A stretch of 30,334 nt of DNA from JAFKKF01 sp038323025 (GTDB lineage: Bacteria; Pseudomonadota; Alphaproteobacteria; Rhizobiales; Kaistiaceae), in the NCBI GenBank assembly GCA_038323025.1, contig JBBQGL010000031.1, positions 1 through 30,334 on the forward strand, given 5' to 3'. Of the stretch, positions 7,308 through 15,355 are shown in pieces. The stretch's first letter is position 1; every line of letters starts with the position of its first letter. A model generated the notes under the pieces. That model made no database searches. It was not told the origin of the DNA and saw only the letters and a program-made list of their open reading frames with translations. Both the position numbers and the translations under genes were made by a program.

Positions 7308-8204
7308 TCAGTGCGCCACCGATGATCCGACGGCCGGGCTCGTCATCGCATTCGACGCAGGGTCGGCAACCTGTCGCGTGGTCGGCAAGCGCAGCGCCTC
7401 AATCAGCGAATTGATCTCGCGCCGCGCCGACAGATGCGACATCGTCGGCTCGGTGCCGAGCGTCTTCTCGTCGAGGGAATCGAGAGCCGTCAGTCCGCGC
7501 AGGAAGAACTCGCGAAAAACGACGCGCTCGGAAATTCCCTCGGCCATCCGGAAGTCGAGATGCGCTGCGATCGTCTCCAGTCCGCGCGCAACGTTCTTGC
7601 GATTGCGGTTGTCGAGCGTCGACAGGCGATTGCGCACGACCACCCAGTCGGTGGCGTGACCGTCGATCAGCGCGCGCTGCCGTCGGGCTTCGGCGACGAT
7701 GCCGGCGTAGTGGCTCGGACTCATCATTGCGTAGGTCAGCGGATCGACGCGAGCGATCACGTCGAAGTCGACGAAGCTGTCGTTGATCGGCGTGACCAGC
7801 GTATCAGCCATCGCGTGGCTAACGCGCATGAGATGCGAGTTGCTTCCCGGCGTGTCGATGACGACGAAGTCAAAGCGGTACTCGACGCGGCTGATCGCCT
7901 CGGCGAGGCCGCGGAACTCGCGCAGTTCTATGTCGGCAACGCTCTCGCCCGAGGCGGGCGGCACGGTAAAATGCGCCGGGAGTTCGAGGTCGGCGCCGGT
8001 CTGCATCCTCCACAGCGCGCGGTTTTCGATGTAGCGGGTGAGCGAACGCTGGCGCCCGTCGGTGTCGATCGAGGCGACGGTCTTGCCGGCTTTCAGCAGG
8101 GCCACGACAATGTGCATGGCGGTGGTCGATTTGCCCGAACCGCCTTTCTCGTTGCCGAGGACGATGATGTGACCCGGCCGTTGGCGCGGGGCAATGTTGG
8201 CCAT
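7308..8204 (-). CDS. mipZ: MipZ-like ParA-family division-site ATPase, copy A
   Basis: ATPase of 298 residues and close paralogue of the next gene downstream. It has the same deviant Walker A (NEKGGSGKSTTAMHIVVALL, Lys20 and Lys25), the IDTDGRQRSLTRYIENR block, DTPGSNSHLMRVSHAMADTLVTP, NDSFVDFDVIARVDP, TDWVVVRNRLSTLDNRN and ERVVFREFFLRGLTALD. The spacing of these blocks matches Caulobacter and rhizobial MipZ. The start at 8204 is divergent from panC across a 96-base gap that must hold both promoters. Copy A keeps NDSFVDFD as in known MipZ while copy B has NDSFVDLD; copy B keeps FPFGLT while copy A has FLRGLT. Which copy is the cell's main MipZ cannot be told from sequence alone. Confidence 0.9.
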   Translation of the reverse strand: MANIAPRQRPGHIIVLGNEKGGSGKSTTAMHIVVALLKAGKTVASIDTDGRQRSLTRYIENRALWRMQTGADLELPAHFTVPPASGESVADIELREFRGLAEAISRVEYRFDFVVIDTPGSNSHLMRVSHAMADTLVTPINDSFVDFDVIARVDPLTYAMMSPSHYAGIVAEARRQRALIDGHATDWVVVRNRLSTLDNRNRKNVARGLETIAAHLDFRMAEGISERVVFREFFLRGLTALDSLDEKTLGTEPTMSHLSARREINSLIEALRLPTTRQVADPASNAMTSPAVGSSVAH

Positions 8205-8300
8205 TGCTGATCCGTGTGTGATTCGCGCCCTCTCGCCAAGCCCTCCCCAAGCACTCGGTTGCGCGGCGTGTTAGTTTCGCCACGGTTTTGAGACACGGAC

Positions 8301-9143
8301 ATGCCTGATCCAAAGATCATCCGCACTATTTCCGACATGCGCAGGCTGAAGGCCGGATGGGCTGGAAGCGGCCGGGTTGCTCTGGTTCCAACCATGGGTG
8401 CGCTGCACGAAGGCCATTTCGCTCTCGTCCGTGCGGTCCGGGCAACCGCCGAACACGTCGTTGTCTCGATTTTCGTCAACCCGACCCAGTTCGCGCCGAA
8501 CGAGGATTTCACGAAATACCCGCGCAATGAGGCAGCCGACGTCGCGCTGCTTGCCGCCGAAGGCGTCGACGCCATCTTCGCCCCCGCGGTCGCGGAGATG
8601 TATCCGCCCGATTTCGCCACATCGGTCGCGGTCGCCGGACCGGCCGAGGGGCTGGAGACGGAGTTCCGACCGAACTTCTTTCGCGGCGTCGCCACGGTCG
8701 TGACCAAACTCCTGCTCGCCGTGCTTCCGGACTTCGCGATATTCGGCGAGAAGGACTATCAGCAGCTCGCGGTCATCCGTCGCATGACCCGTGACCTTGC
8801 AATCCCGGTCGAGATCGTCGGCCACCCCACAATCCGCGACGACGATGGCCTCGCGCTGTCGTCGCGGAATGCCTATCTAACGGCGTCGGAGCGCAACACC
8901 GCACTGCGCCTCCATGCAGTGCTGACCGAAACCGCGGCCGGCATCCGCGCGCAGGCCTCGCCAATGGAATTGCTGATCGCGGCGAGGACGGCCCTGGAGG
9001 CTGCCGGCTTCCGCGTCGACTATGTCGAACTGCGCAATGCTGACACCCTGGCGCCGCCGTTGGGCGTGAACGAGGAACCCTTGCGCCTCCTGGCAGCCGC
9101 ATGGCTTGGCAAGACCCGCCTCATCGACAATGTCGCGGTCTAG
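8301..9143 (+). CDS. panC: PanC, pantothenate synthetase
   Basis: Cytoplasmic ligase that joins pantoate and beta-alanine with ATP to make pantothenate, the coenzyme A precursor. It has 280 residues, the usual length. Family motifs are present: the ATP-binding VPTMGALHEGH with the HxGH signature, SIFVNPTQFAPNEDF, FRPNFFRGVATVV, IFGEKDYQQL and the KMSKS-equivalent LSSRNAYL. The ATG at 8301 has a modest purine-rich site (GAGACACGG) upstream. panB is not next to it in the window. Confidence 0.97.
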   Translation: MPDPKIIRTISDMRRLKAGWAGSGRVALVPTMGALHEGHFALVRAVRATAEHVVVSIFVNPTQFAPNEDFTKYPRNEAADVALLAAEGVDAIFAPAVAEMYPPDFATSVAVAGPAEGLETEFRPNFFRGVATVVTKLLLAVLPDFAIFGEKDYQQLAVIRRMTRDLAIPVEIVGHPTIRDDDGLALSSRNAYLTASERNTALRLHAVLTETAAGIRAQASPMELLIAARTALEAAGFRVDYVELRNADTLAPPLGVNEEPLRLLAAAWLGKTRLIDNVAV

Positions 9144-9210
9144 CTTCCATTCGTCACAGAACAATTCGCCCGATGTCGTTAACGGTACATAAGCGTTGCG
9201 CCGCTAGGTT

Positions 9211-11103
9211 GTGAATGACCAATTCCGTCTTCAAGCGCCGGCTACCAGTCCCATGCTCAACGACGCCTCGCTGCCCGACCTGGACAGCCAGCCCTCCATC
9301 TTCACGGAGCAGCCCCCGCGCGTCCTCTCCGTTCACGGCGCTACGACCCAGGTCGGCCTCACCGCCAAGTATCTGAAATTTCTGGAAGATTCCCCGCCGA
9401 CCGTGGGCAAGTTCCTTGGCGTGCGGCGGGGCAAGTCCCTGCTCATCGGCATGATCACCGAGGTGACCATCGAGATGCCGGCGGCGGGGCGCGAACAGGG
9501 CTATCACGCCACGGCGCGTTTGGACCTGCTCGGCGAGATCACGAACTCCGACAGCGGCCAGGCGCGCTTCCAGCGCGGGGTGACCAACTATCCCGCCATC
9601 GGCGACCCGGCTGCCCTGATGACCAGCCGCGAGTTGCGCCTGATCTATGACATTTCCGGCGCCGACACGATCAACATCGGCACCCTGCACCAGGACCCCT
9701 CCATCGGCGCCTACATCGCCGTGGATGAAATGCTGAACAAGCACTTCGCGGTCCTCGGCACCACCGGCGTCGGCAAGTCCAGCGGTGTCGCGCTGATCCT
9801 CCAGCAGATCCTCGCCGCCAGGCCGAACCTGCGCATCTTCCTGCTCGACGGCCACAACGAATACGGCCGCTGCTTCGGCGACAGGGCCCACGTCCTCAAT
9901 CCGCGCAACCTGAAGCTGCCCTTCTGGCTCTTCAATTTCGAGGAGCTGGTCGACGTGATCTTCGGCGCGCGACCGGGCGTCGATGAAGAGGTGGCGATCC
10001 TTTCGGAGACCATTCCTCTCGCCAAGGGCATGTACACGCAATCGCGCACCGCTTCCGAACGGCTGGTCATCAAGAAGAGCGACCCGAAGAGCACCGGCTT
10101 CACCGTCGACACGCCGGTTCCCTATCGCCTCGACGATCTGATGGCCTTGATCGACGAGCGCATGGGCAAGCTCGAGAACCGCTCCTCGCGCCTCAAATAC
10201 TTCAAGCTGATCAGTCGCATCGAGACGGTGCGTAACGACCCGCGCTACGCCTTCATGTTCGACAACGCCAATGTCGGCGGCGATACGATGGCCGAAGTGC
10301 TGCGCCTCTTGTTCCGGCTGCAGTCGACCGACAAGTCGATGACGGTGATGCAGCTGGCCGGATTCCCGGTCGAGGTGGTCGACTCGGTGGTCTCGGTGCT
10401 TTGCCGCATGGCTTTCGACTTCGGGCTGTGGAGCGACGGTGCGGTGCCTCTCCTCTTCGTTTGCGAGGAGGCGCACCGCTACGCCTCGGCCGACCGCTCG
10501 GTCGGCTTCGGACCGACGCGGCGCGCCCTCTCGCGCATCGCAAAGGAAGGCCGGAAGTACGGGGTGTTCCTCGCGCTGGTTACGCAGCGGCCCGCCGAGC
10601 TTGACGCCACCATCATCTCGCAGTGCTCCACGCTGTTCGCGATGCGCATGGCGAACGACCGTGACCAGGCGCTGCTGCGCTCCGCCGTTTCCGACGCCGC
10701 GGCGAACCTGCTTGCCTTCATCTCGTCGCTCGGCACGCGCGAGGTGCTCGCGTTCGGTGAGGGCGTGGCGTTGCCCTCGCGGCTCAAGTTCGGGGAGCTG
10801 CAACCCCATCAGATCCCGCGCAGCGAAGCGGTGAGCGGCGGCGGCCTCAGCGGACGTAACAACAGCGACGATTTCATCGATGCCGCGATCGATCGCTGGC
10901 GCGGCGCCACGATGAGTCACCGGCGCAATACGGTCGAGGATTCGCCGGCGGAGGTCGAAGCGCCGTCGGTCGTGCCGGGGTCCACCACGCGCCTCGACCC
11001 GGAGCGCTATACGCTGCTGAAGAAGCCGGCGGAGCTGCAAGGCGCAGCGAAGGCCGACGCCGGCGGCCTGCTGCGAAGGCCGGTCATTACCCCTCAGAAA
11101 TAG
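9211..11103 (+). CDS. HerA-like (DUF87) ATP-binding protein
   Basis: Large FtsK/HerA-superfamily ATPase of 630 residues. An N-terminal HAS-barrel-like region (about 35-165) is followed by a RecA-like ATPase core with Walker A GTTGVGKS (183-190), Walker B LLFVCEEAH (414-422) with Glu419/Glu420, and a TQRPAELDATIISQC segment (458-472). HerA proteins form hexameric DNA-pumping motors; archaeal HerA works with the NurA nuclease, but no NurA or other nuclease gene is adjacent. The C-terminus (about 545-630) looks disordered. The start is uncertain: GTG at 9211 has no good ribosome site; ATG at 9253 (MLNDASLPDLD) is an alternative. It ends 2 bases from the convergent DUF1489 gene. Stand-alone HerA homologues are common in this group, with unknown role. 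Confidence 0.85.
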   Translation: MNDQFRLQAPATSPMLNDASLPDLDSQPSIFTEQPPRVLSVHGATTQVGLTAKYLKFLEDSPPTVGKFLGVRRGKSLLIGMITEVTIEMPAAGREQGYHATARLDLLGEITNSDSGQARFQRGVTNYPAIGDPAALMTSRELRLIYDISGADTINIGTLHQDPSIGAYIAVDEMLNKHFAVLGTTGVGKSSGVALILQQILAARPNLRIFLLDGHNEYGRCFGDRAHVLNPRNLKLPFWLFNFEELVDVIFGARPGVDEEVAILSETIPLAKGMYTQSRTASERLVIKKSDPKSTGFTVDTPVPYRLDDLMALIDERMGKLENRSSRLKYFKLISRIETVRNDPRYAFMFDNANVGGDTMAEVLRLLFRLQSTDKSMTVMQLAGFPVEVVDSVVSVLCRMAFDFGLWSDGAVPLLFVCEEAHRYASADRSVGFGPTRRALSRIAKEGRKYGVFLALVTQRPAELDATIISQCSTLFAMRMANDRDQALLRSAVSDAAANLLAFISSLGTREVLAFGEGVALPSRLKFGELQPHQIPRSEAVSGGGLSGRNNSDDFIDAAIDRWRGATMSHRRNTVEDSPAEVEAPSVVPGSTTRLDPERYTLLKKPAELQGAAKADAGGLLRRPVITPQK

Positions 11104-11105
11104 AC

Positions 11106-11537
11106 CTATCGGAGGCCGAGCTCGGCGAGCTCGGCGCGGAGAGCCGGCGGCAAGTCGTTCTTCCCGCCGGCGGCGAGATCCTCGGGCACGTCCTCAGGCC
11201 GATAGTAGCGCCAGCCCTGAAACGGCCGCTTCGGCTGCCATTCTGTGGGCACCAGCTTCAGGTCAAGCACCAGCCGGCACCGGCCTGTTCCCGCCTCGTC
11301 GACAAAGGGGCGGATGTCGAGGAGGCGTTGCCGGACCTGCACATTCCCCTTGATCACCCAATACAGGGAGCCGCCGTCGAGGAGGGCTGACCGCTCCTTC
11401 GGCACCATTCGGGTGATGTGCGCGTGCTCGGGTTTCTGCCGGGCCCGCCGCCGTTCGCGGGCGCGCAGCTCCACCCACTCGGCCAGGTCCTCGATCGAGT
11501 CACAGCCCACGCAGAGCTTGATGAGATGCAGCGTCAT
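11106..11537 (-). CDS. DUF1489 family protein
   Basis: Conserved alphaproteobacterial protein of 143 residues and unknown function. The family pattern is visible: the head MTLHLIKLCVGCDSIEDLAEW, the SLYWVIKGNVQVRQRLLDI strand block, the LVLDLKLVPTEWQPKRPFQGWRYY core, and a tail rich in Pro/Leu (DLPPALRAELAELGLR). No signal peptide or membrane span is seen. It lies 68 bases downstream of kup on the same strand and could be transcribed with it. The two Cys/His positions near the head are not enough to claim metal binding. Confidence 0.88.
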   Translation of the reverse strand: MTLHLIKLCVGCDSIEDLAEWVELRARERRRARQKPEHAHITRMVPKERSALLDGGSLYWVIKGNVQVRQRLLDIRPFVDEAGTGRCRLVLDLKLVPTEWQPKRPFQGWRYYRPEDVPEDLAAGGKNDLPPALRAELAELGLR

Positions 11538-11564
11538 AGTGCGCCAGCTTTCGCCTCTGCCTCT

Positions 11565-11590
11565 CCGCGGTCAACCGCTCGCGGGTTTTT
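11565..11590 (+). terminator. possible intrinsic terminator, plus strand
   Basis: CCGCG (11565-11569), a 10-base loop, CGCGG (11580-11584), then GTTTTT. The stem is short and the loop long. No plus-strand gene ends just before it, so it may only stop read-through from the HerA-like gene. Confidence 0.3.
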
Positions 11591-11605
11591 CCACAGGCTT
11601 CAGCG

Positions 11606-13534
11606 TCAGATGGTCACCTGCGTTCCGATTTCGACGACCCGATCGGTCGGAATCTGGAAATAGCTCGAGGCGTCGTCGGCATTGCGGGCGAGCAGGATGA
11701 AAAGCCGATCCTGCCAGAGCGGCATGCCCGAGTGCGGCGACGCCCGCACGGAGCGGCGCGACAGGAAGAACGACGTCGACATAATGTCGAAGGTCCAGCC
11801 TTGCTTTCGCGCGATGGCCAGCGCCTTGGGCAGGTTCGGGCTCTCCATGAAGCCATAGCGGACCGTCATCCGCGAAAACGTGTCGCCAAGGTCGGTGTAC
11901 TCGACGCGCTCCCCGGGCTTAATTCGCGGGGTGTCCACGGTCATGATCGTGAGGATGACGTTGTGCTCGTGGAGCACCTTGTAATGCTTCAGACTGTGCA
12001 AGAGCGCGGTGGGCGTACTGGTCGGGTCGCCGGTCAGGAACACCGCGGTGCCGTGCACTTTCGGCGGCGGCTTCTTCTCAAGGCTGGCCAGCAGATTGGC
12101 CAGGGGCACTTCGAGGCGGCGCGTCTTCTCGAAAAGGATGCGCGTTCCCCGGCGCCAGGTCAGCATCACCACCATCAGGAAGACGCCGAGCGCCAGCGGA
12201 AACCATCCACCGTCGACGATCTTCAGCAGGTTGGCGACGAGGAACGTGAGATCGATGGCGAGGAACGGCAGGATGAGCGCCGCCGCGGCAAGCCAGCCCC
12301 AGCGCCAGACGCGCCAGACAACAACAAAGGCGAGGAGCGCGGTCACCACCATCGTGCCGGTGACCGCGATGCCGTAAGCGCCGGCAAGCGCGCTGGACGA
12401 GCGGAAAAGACCGACGAGCAGGAGAACCGAGAACAGCAGGAGCGCGTTGACGCGCGGCATGTAGATCTGGCCGAACTGGACCTCGGAAGTGTGGCGTATT
12501 GCCAGGCGCGGCAGCAGCCCCAGCTGGATTGCCTGGCGGCTCATCGAATAGGCGCCGGTAATCACCGCCTGGCTGGCGATGACCGTGGCGACCGTCGACA
12601 GGAGCACGATCGGGATCTGTCCCCAGTCCGGGACCATCAGGAAGAAGGGATTCTCCGCCGTGAAGGGATGCCGGAGGACGAGCGCGCCCTGCCCAAAGTA
12701 ATTAAGCACCAGCGCCGGCAGCACCACCACGAGCCACGCCGTCTGGACGGGCTTGCGGCCAAAATGGCCAAGGTCGGCGTAGAGCGTCTCGGCACCGGTC
12801 ACGGCCAGAAAGACCGCGCCCAGGGTTACCAGACCGACGGTTCCGTGATTGGCGAGAAAGCTGACCGCCCAGACCGGGTTGATCGCCTGAAGCACGATCG
12901 GATTGGCAATCGTGTGGAACAGCCCGATGCCGGCCAGCACGATGAACCAGAACGTCATGATCGGCCCGAACAGGGAGGCCATCTTCGCCGTGCCGCGCGA
13001 CTGGAAGAGGAAGAGCGCCACCAGGATCGCGATGCTGAGCGGCATGACGAAGGCCTGCAGCGACGGCGCCGCCACCTCGAGGCCTTCGACCGCCGAAAGC
13101 ACGGACAGCGCCGGCGTGATGACCGCGTTGCCGTAAAAGAGCGCGGCGGCGATCACGCCGAGAAATACCACCGTCGTGCTGACGCGGCCGAGGGCGCGCT
13201 GCGCAAGAGCCATAAGGGCTAACGTGCCGCCCTCCCCGTTGTTGTCCGCACGCAGCAGGATGAAGACGTACTTCACCGTCACTACGAGGATCAGCGACCA
13301 CAGGATCAGCGAGAGGATGCCGAATACCGCCTCGACGCTGGTGGCGCCCCCGACCTGGGCGGAGGCGCGCATAGCTTCGCGGAACGCGTAAAGCGGGCTC
13401 GTGCCGATGTCGCCATAGACGACACCGATGGATCCGATCGTGAGCGCCCAGAAACCGGTGGGGGCATGGGAATGACCGTTCCCATTGACGGAAGCCGTGG
13501 CCACAGTCGTGCCCGGCATTGCGTTGGCCATCAT
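11606..13534 (-). CDS. kup: Kup potassium uptake transporter
   Basis: Inner-membrane K+/H+ symporter of the KUP/HAK/KT family, 642 residues, the normal length. It has about 12 hydrophobic spans between residues 27 and 460 and a cytoplasmic C-terminal domain of about 180 residues. The KUP signature GVVYGDIGTSPLYAF lies at about 37-51; LRADNNGEGGTLAL, AVFLAVTGAETLYADLGHFG and NYFGQGA are other family blocks. It starts with two consecutive ATGs (13534 and 13531) and no strong ribosome site. Upstream is a 386-base gap holding an FNR-like palindrome at 13645. It may be co-transcribed with the DUF1489 gene downstream. Confidence 0.96.
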   Translation of the reverse strand: MMANAMPGTTVATASVNGNGHSHAPTGFWALTIGSIGVVYGDIGTSPLYAFREAMRASAQVGGATSVEAVFGILSLILWSLILVVTVKYVFILLRADNNGEGGTLALMALAQRALGRVSTTVVFLGVIAAALFYGNAVITPALSVLSAVEGLEVAAPSLQAFVMPLSIAILVALFLFQSRGTAKMASLFGPIMTFWFIVLAGIGLFHTIANPIVLQAINPVWAVSFLANHGTVGLVTLGAVFLAVTGAETLYADLGHFGRKPVQTAWLVVVLPALVLNYFGQGALVLRHPFTAENPFFLMVPDWGQIPIVLLSTVATVIASQAVITGAYSMSRQAIQLGLLPRLAIRHTSEVQFGQIYMPRVNALLLFSVLLLVGLFRSSSALAGAYGIAVTGTMVVTALLAFVVVWRVWRWGWLAAAALILPFLAIDLTFLVANLLKIVDGGWFPLALGVFLMVVMLTWRRGTRILFEKTRRLEVPLANLLASLEKKPPPKVHGTAVFLTGDPTSTPTALLHSLKHYKVLHEHNVILTIMTVDTPRIKPGERVEYTDLGDTFSRMTVRYGFMESPNLPKALAIARKQGWTFDIMSTSFFLSRRSVRASPHSGMPLWQDRLFILLARNADDASSYFQIPTDRVVEIGTQVTI

Positions 13535-13920
13535 GAAAGCCGTTGTTGCACTGCAATAACGCAGAGGGCGCGGTTTCTAACACCTCGTGGGAGGCAAGTC
13601 ACGCCTTGACAAAACCGTTCTTACCGGGTCGGGAACCGCGCATGTTGACCTGGATCAGGCGGCTGTATTCAGCCCTTTCGGGGTGTCGCAAACGAATCTA
13701 GAGGTCAAACGCAAGCACGCCCAAATAGTTGCACCACCGGCAAATGCAACAGCTGCACCCGCGGGCCGAAGCACCCCACGCGGAAGCCGGCCTGGCTCTG
13801 GCATCGACCGGTGCTCCGCGCTTCCGACGGCGTCGGACGACTTGACCGGCGACGCGGAACAATGCCTATGGCGGCGCCGCCGACCGATGTCCTGGCGAGC
13901 GGGTGTTAGGAGAGAGCAGC
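13535..13920. other. intergenic region between kup and a small membrane protein
   Basis: 386 bases without a supported gene. An open frame crosses it on the plus strand but has no family likeness and runs out of frame through the real small gene. It holds an FNR/FixK-like palindrome at 13645-13658. A TTGACC at 13842-13847 followed by CTATGG (18-base spacer) might be a weak promoter for the small gene at 13921. Confidence 0.5.
13645..13658. promoter_or_regulatory. FNR/FixK-like anaerobox
   Basis: TTGACCTGGATCAG matches the TTGAT-N4-ATCAA consensus at 8 of 10 defined positions. It lies 111 bases upstream of the kup start and 263 bases upstream of the small plus-strand gene. Confidence 0.35.
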
Positions 13921-14124
13921 ATGCGTTTCCTGTTGGGACTGATCGTCGGCATCGCCATCACCGTGGGAGGGGCCTATCTCCACGACATCAACGTGCCGGC
14001 CGATCCCACGCCCGCGCCCTCCGCCGTGGCCTCCAACCAGATCGTGAACTGGTCGACTCTGCAGGCCTTCGTCCGCGACCAGACCGAAGTCGTTCGCAAC
14101 GCCTGGCACAAGCTGGTCGGCTGA
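13921..14124 (+). CDS. small single-pass membrane protein, unknown function
   Basis: A 67-residue protein with an N-terminal hydrophobic span (MRFLLGLIVGIAITVGGAYL) that could be a membrane anchor, then a short region with Pro and Thr (NVPADPTPAPS) and a helical tail with two Trp (NWSTLQAFVRDQTEVVRNAW). The ATG at 13921 has GGAGAG 6 bases upstream. No family name comes to mind, but the N-terminal pattern is common among Hyphomicrobiales hypothetical proteins. It ends 29 bases before the convergent stop of the next gene. Confidence 0.75.
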   Translation: MRFLLGLIVGIAITVGGAYLHDINVPADPTPAPSAVASNQIVNWSTLQAFVRDQTEVVRNAWHKLVG

Positions 14125-14153
14125 GAAACCCGACAAAGCCAGACCCGGGCCGG

Positions 14154-14687
14154 CTACTCCGGCTCGAGGAAGATCGCTTGCCGCGCCGTCTCGGTCAGCA
14201 TGCACGAGGCGGTCAGGGGGATGGCCATCGTTCCCTCAAATTCGGCATGGATTGAGCTGCACTTGGCGTCGCGGTAGGCGATCCAGGCCCGCTGCATCTT
14301 CTTCAGGGCATCGCCGTATTCGTTGGTCGCGTCCGCGAGCCGCGTTTTGTAGTTGGCGTTCAGCCTTTCGTCCCACGCCGCCGTCTCGCGGTCGAAGCAC
14401 TGCGTCATGCCGGCCGTGGACTCACCGCCCGGCGCGGCCTGGCACGGCGTGGCAACAACGCCGATGCAGGATTCGAACGCGATCCCGGCCTCGCGCCCTA
14501 CCCGGTCGAGCTGGGCCTGGGCGCCCTCCTCGGCCGCGGCATCCCCGGGATCGCCGGCGTTGTTGATCTTCCCGCGGACGAGATCGACGCATTCGGAGAC
14601 TGCCGAGCGGCCCTGAGGAGCCGGCGGGTCCGCGCGTGCCGGAACAGCGAGGACAAGAAGAAGCGACAGAGCGAGCAGCGAGCGCAT
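14154..14687 (-). CDS. exported DUF1311/LprI-like protein
   Basis: Secreted protein of 177 residues. A signal peptide MRSLLALSLLLVLAVPARA is followed by the mature protein from about residue 20. The C-terminal half carries the DUF1311 (LprI N-terminal-like) pattern: CFDRETAAWDERLNANYKTRL, then KKMQRAWIAYRDAKC, and a late Cys in TASCMLTETARQAIFL. Six Cys in the mature part suggest disulfides in the periplasm. LprI of Mycobacterium inhibits lysozyme, but most DUF1311 proteins have no known role. The ATG at 14687 has a strong GGAGG 7 bases upstream. It is divergent from the DUF3828-like gene. Confidence 0.85.
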   Translation of the reverse strand: MRSLLALSLLLVLAVPARADPPAPQGRSAVSECVDLVRGKINNAGDPGDAAAEEGAQAQLDRVGREAGIAFESCIGVVATPCQAAPGGESTAGMTQCFDRETAAWDERLNANYKTRLADATNEYGDALKKMQRAWIAYRDAKCSSIHAEFEGTMAIPLTASCMLTETARQAIFLEPE

Positions 14688-14826
14688 GAGCGTTCCTCCG
14701 TTGGCATCGCGACGAACATGCCGCCGTAGCCCATTCATCCCGGTGCGGCAATTCGATTTCGGTTTGTGGCTGTTCGCCGGAGGCGGCCGGGTTATAGATC
14801 GCCCCGCCAACGTCAAAGAGGTCGAG

Positions 14827-15327
14827 ATGAATTTCAATATCAGCCGTCGCACAGCCTTCGGGATCGCGGGTGCCCTGCTTATCGCCGCGGTCATTCCGGC
14901 GGGCGCCGAGGACAAGGGGGTGGCTTTCGCCAAAGCCCTCTACAAGCTGCCGAAGCTGTGGGGGAATGTCATCGAGACCGCCGCAACCCGGCAGGAATTC
15001 CTTGCGCCCGACCTCGCCGCGGCGATCGTCGAGAATGCCAAATACAACAGCGAGCTCGACTATGCGGTCGACTACGACCCGCTGGTCCAGGCGCAGGACT
15101 GGAAGCTGACCGATCTGAAATTCACGCCGGAACAGACGTCCGGCGACGGGGAAACCGTGCGTGTGGATTTCAAGAACCAGGGTGAGGCGACGGTCGTCCG
15201 GCTGAATCTCGCGAACACCGGCGCCGGTTTGCGGCTCGCCGACATCCACAATTCCGACGGCAAGAGCCTCCTTCAGGAATATCTCGACCTGAACATCGCC
15301 GGCCGGGCGGTAAAGGCGGGTAACTAG
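14827..15327 (+). CDS. exported DUF3828-like protein
   Basis: Secreted protein of 166 residues. A twin-arginine-looking head (MNFNISRRTAFGIAGALLIAAVIPAGAED) could route it by Tat or Sec; the RR is followed by TAFG, so the Tat case is weak. The mature part fits a DUF3828-like fold: an early FAKALY helix, the DYAVDYDPLVQAQDW block (Asp-Pro-x3-Gln-Asp), then beta strands GETVRVDFKN and TVVRLNLAN, and LADIHNSDGKSLLQEYL near the end. The ATG at 14827 has GAGG 5 bases upstream. The larger open frame from 14686 would put a charged stretch before the signal and is rejected. Function unknown. Confidence 0.8.
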   Translation: MNFNISRRTAFGIAGALLIAAVIPAGAEDKGVAFAKALYKLPKLWGNVIETAATRQEFLAPDLAAAIVENAKYNSELDYAVDYDPLVQAQDWKLTDLKFTPEQTSGDGETVRVDFKNQGEATVVRLNLANTGAGLRLADIHNSDGKSLLQEYLDLNIAGRAVKAGN

Positions 15328-15355
15328 CCGCGCCGGCTTCGACCGCCGGCCCGGC

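Noticed and set aside
9179..9193. CtrA-like site (TTAA-N7-TAAG) before the HerA-like gene
   Set aside because: The second half-site does not match TTAA and no promoter elements fit around it.
9154..11040. A 628-residue open frame on the minus strand opposite the HerA-like gene
   Set aside because: It is antisense to a gene with intact ATPase motifs, is rich in Arg, Gly and Asp as high-GC shadow frames are, and has no recognisable family block.
11732..13222. A 496-residue open frame on the plus strand opposite kup
   Set aside because: It is a shadow of the kup frame, with an extreme Arg, His and Asp/Glu composition and no membrane or domain signal.
13587..14255. A 222-residue plus-strand open frame across the kup-LprI gap
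   Set aside because: It reads the real 67-residue gene in another frame, has no ribosome site and no family likeness.
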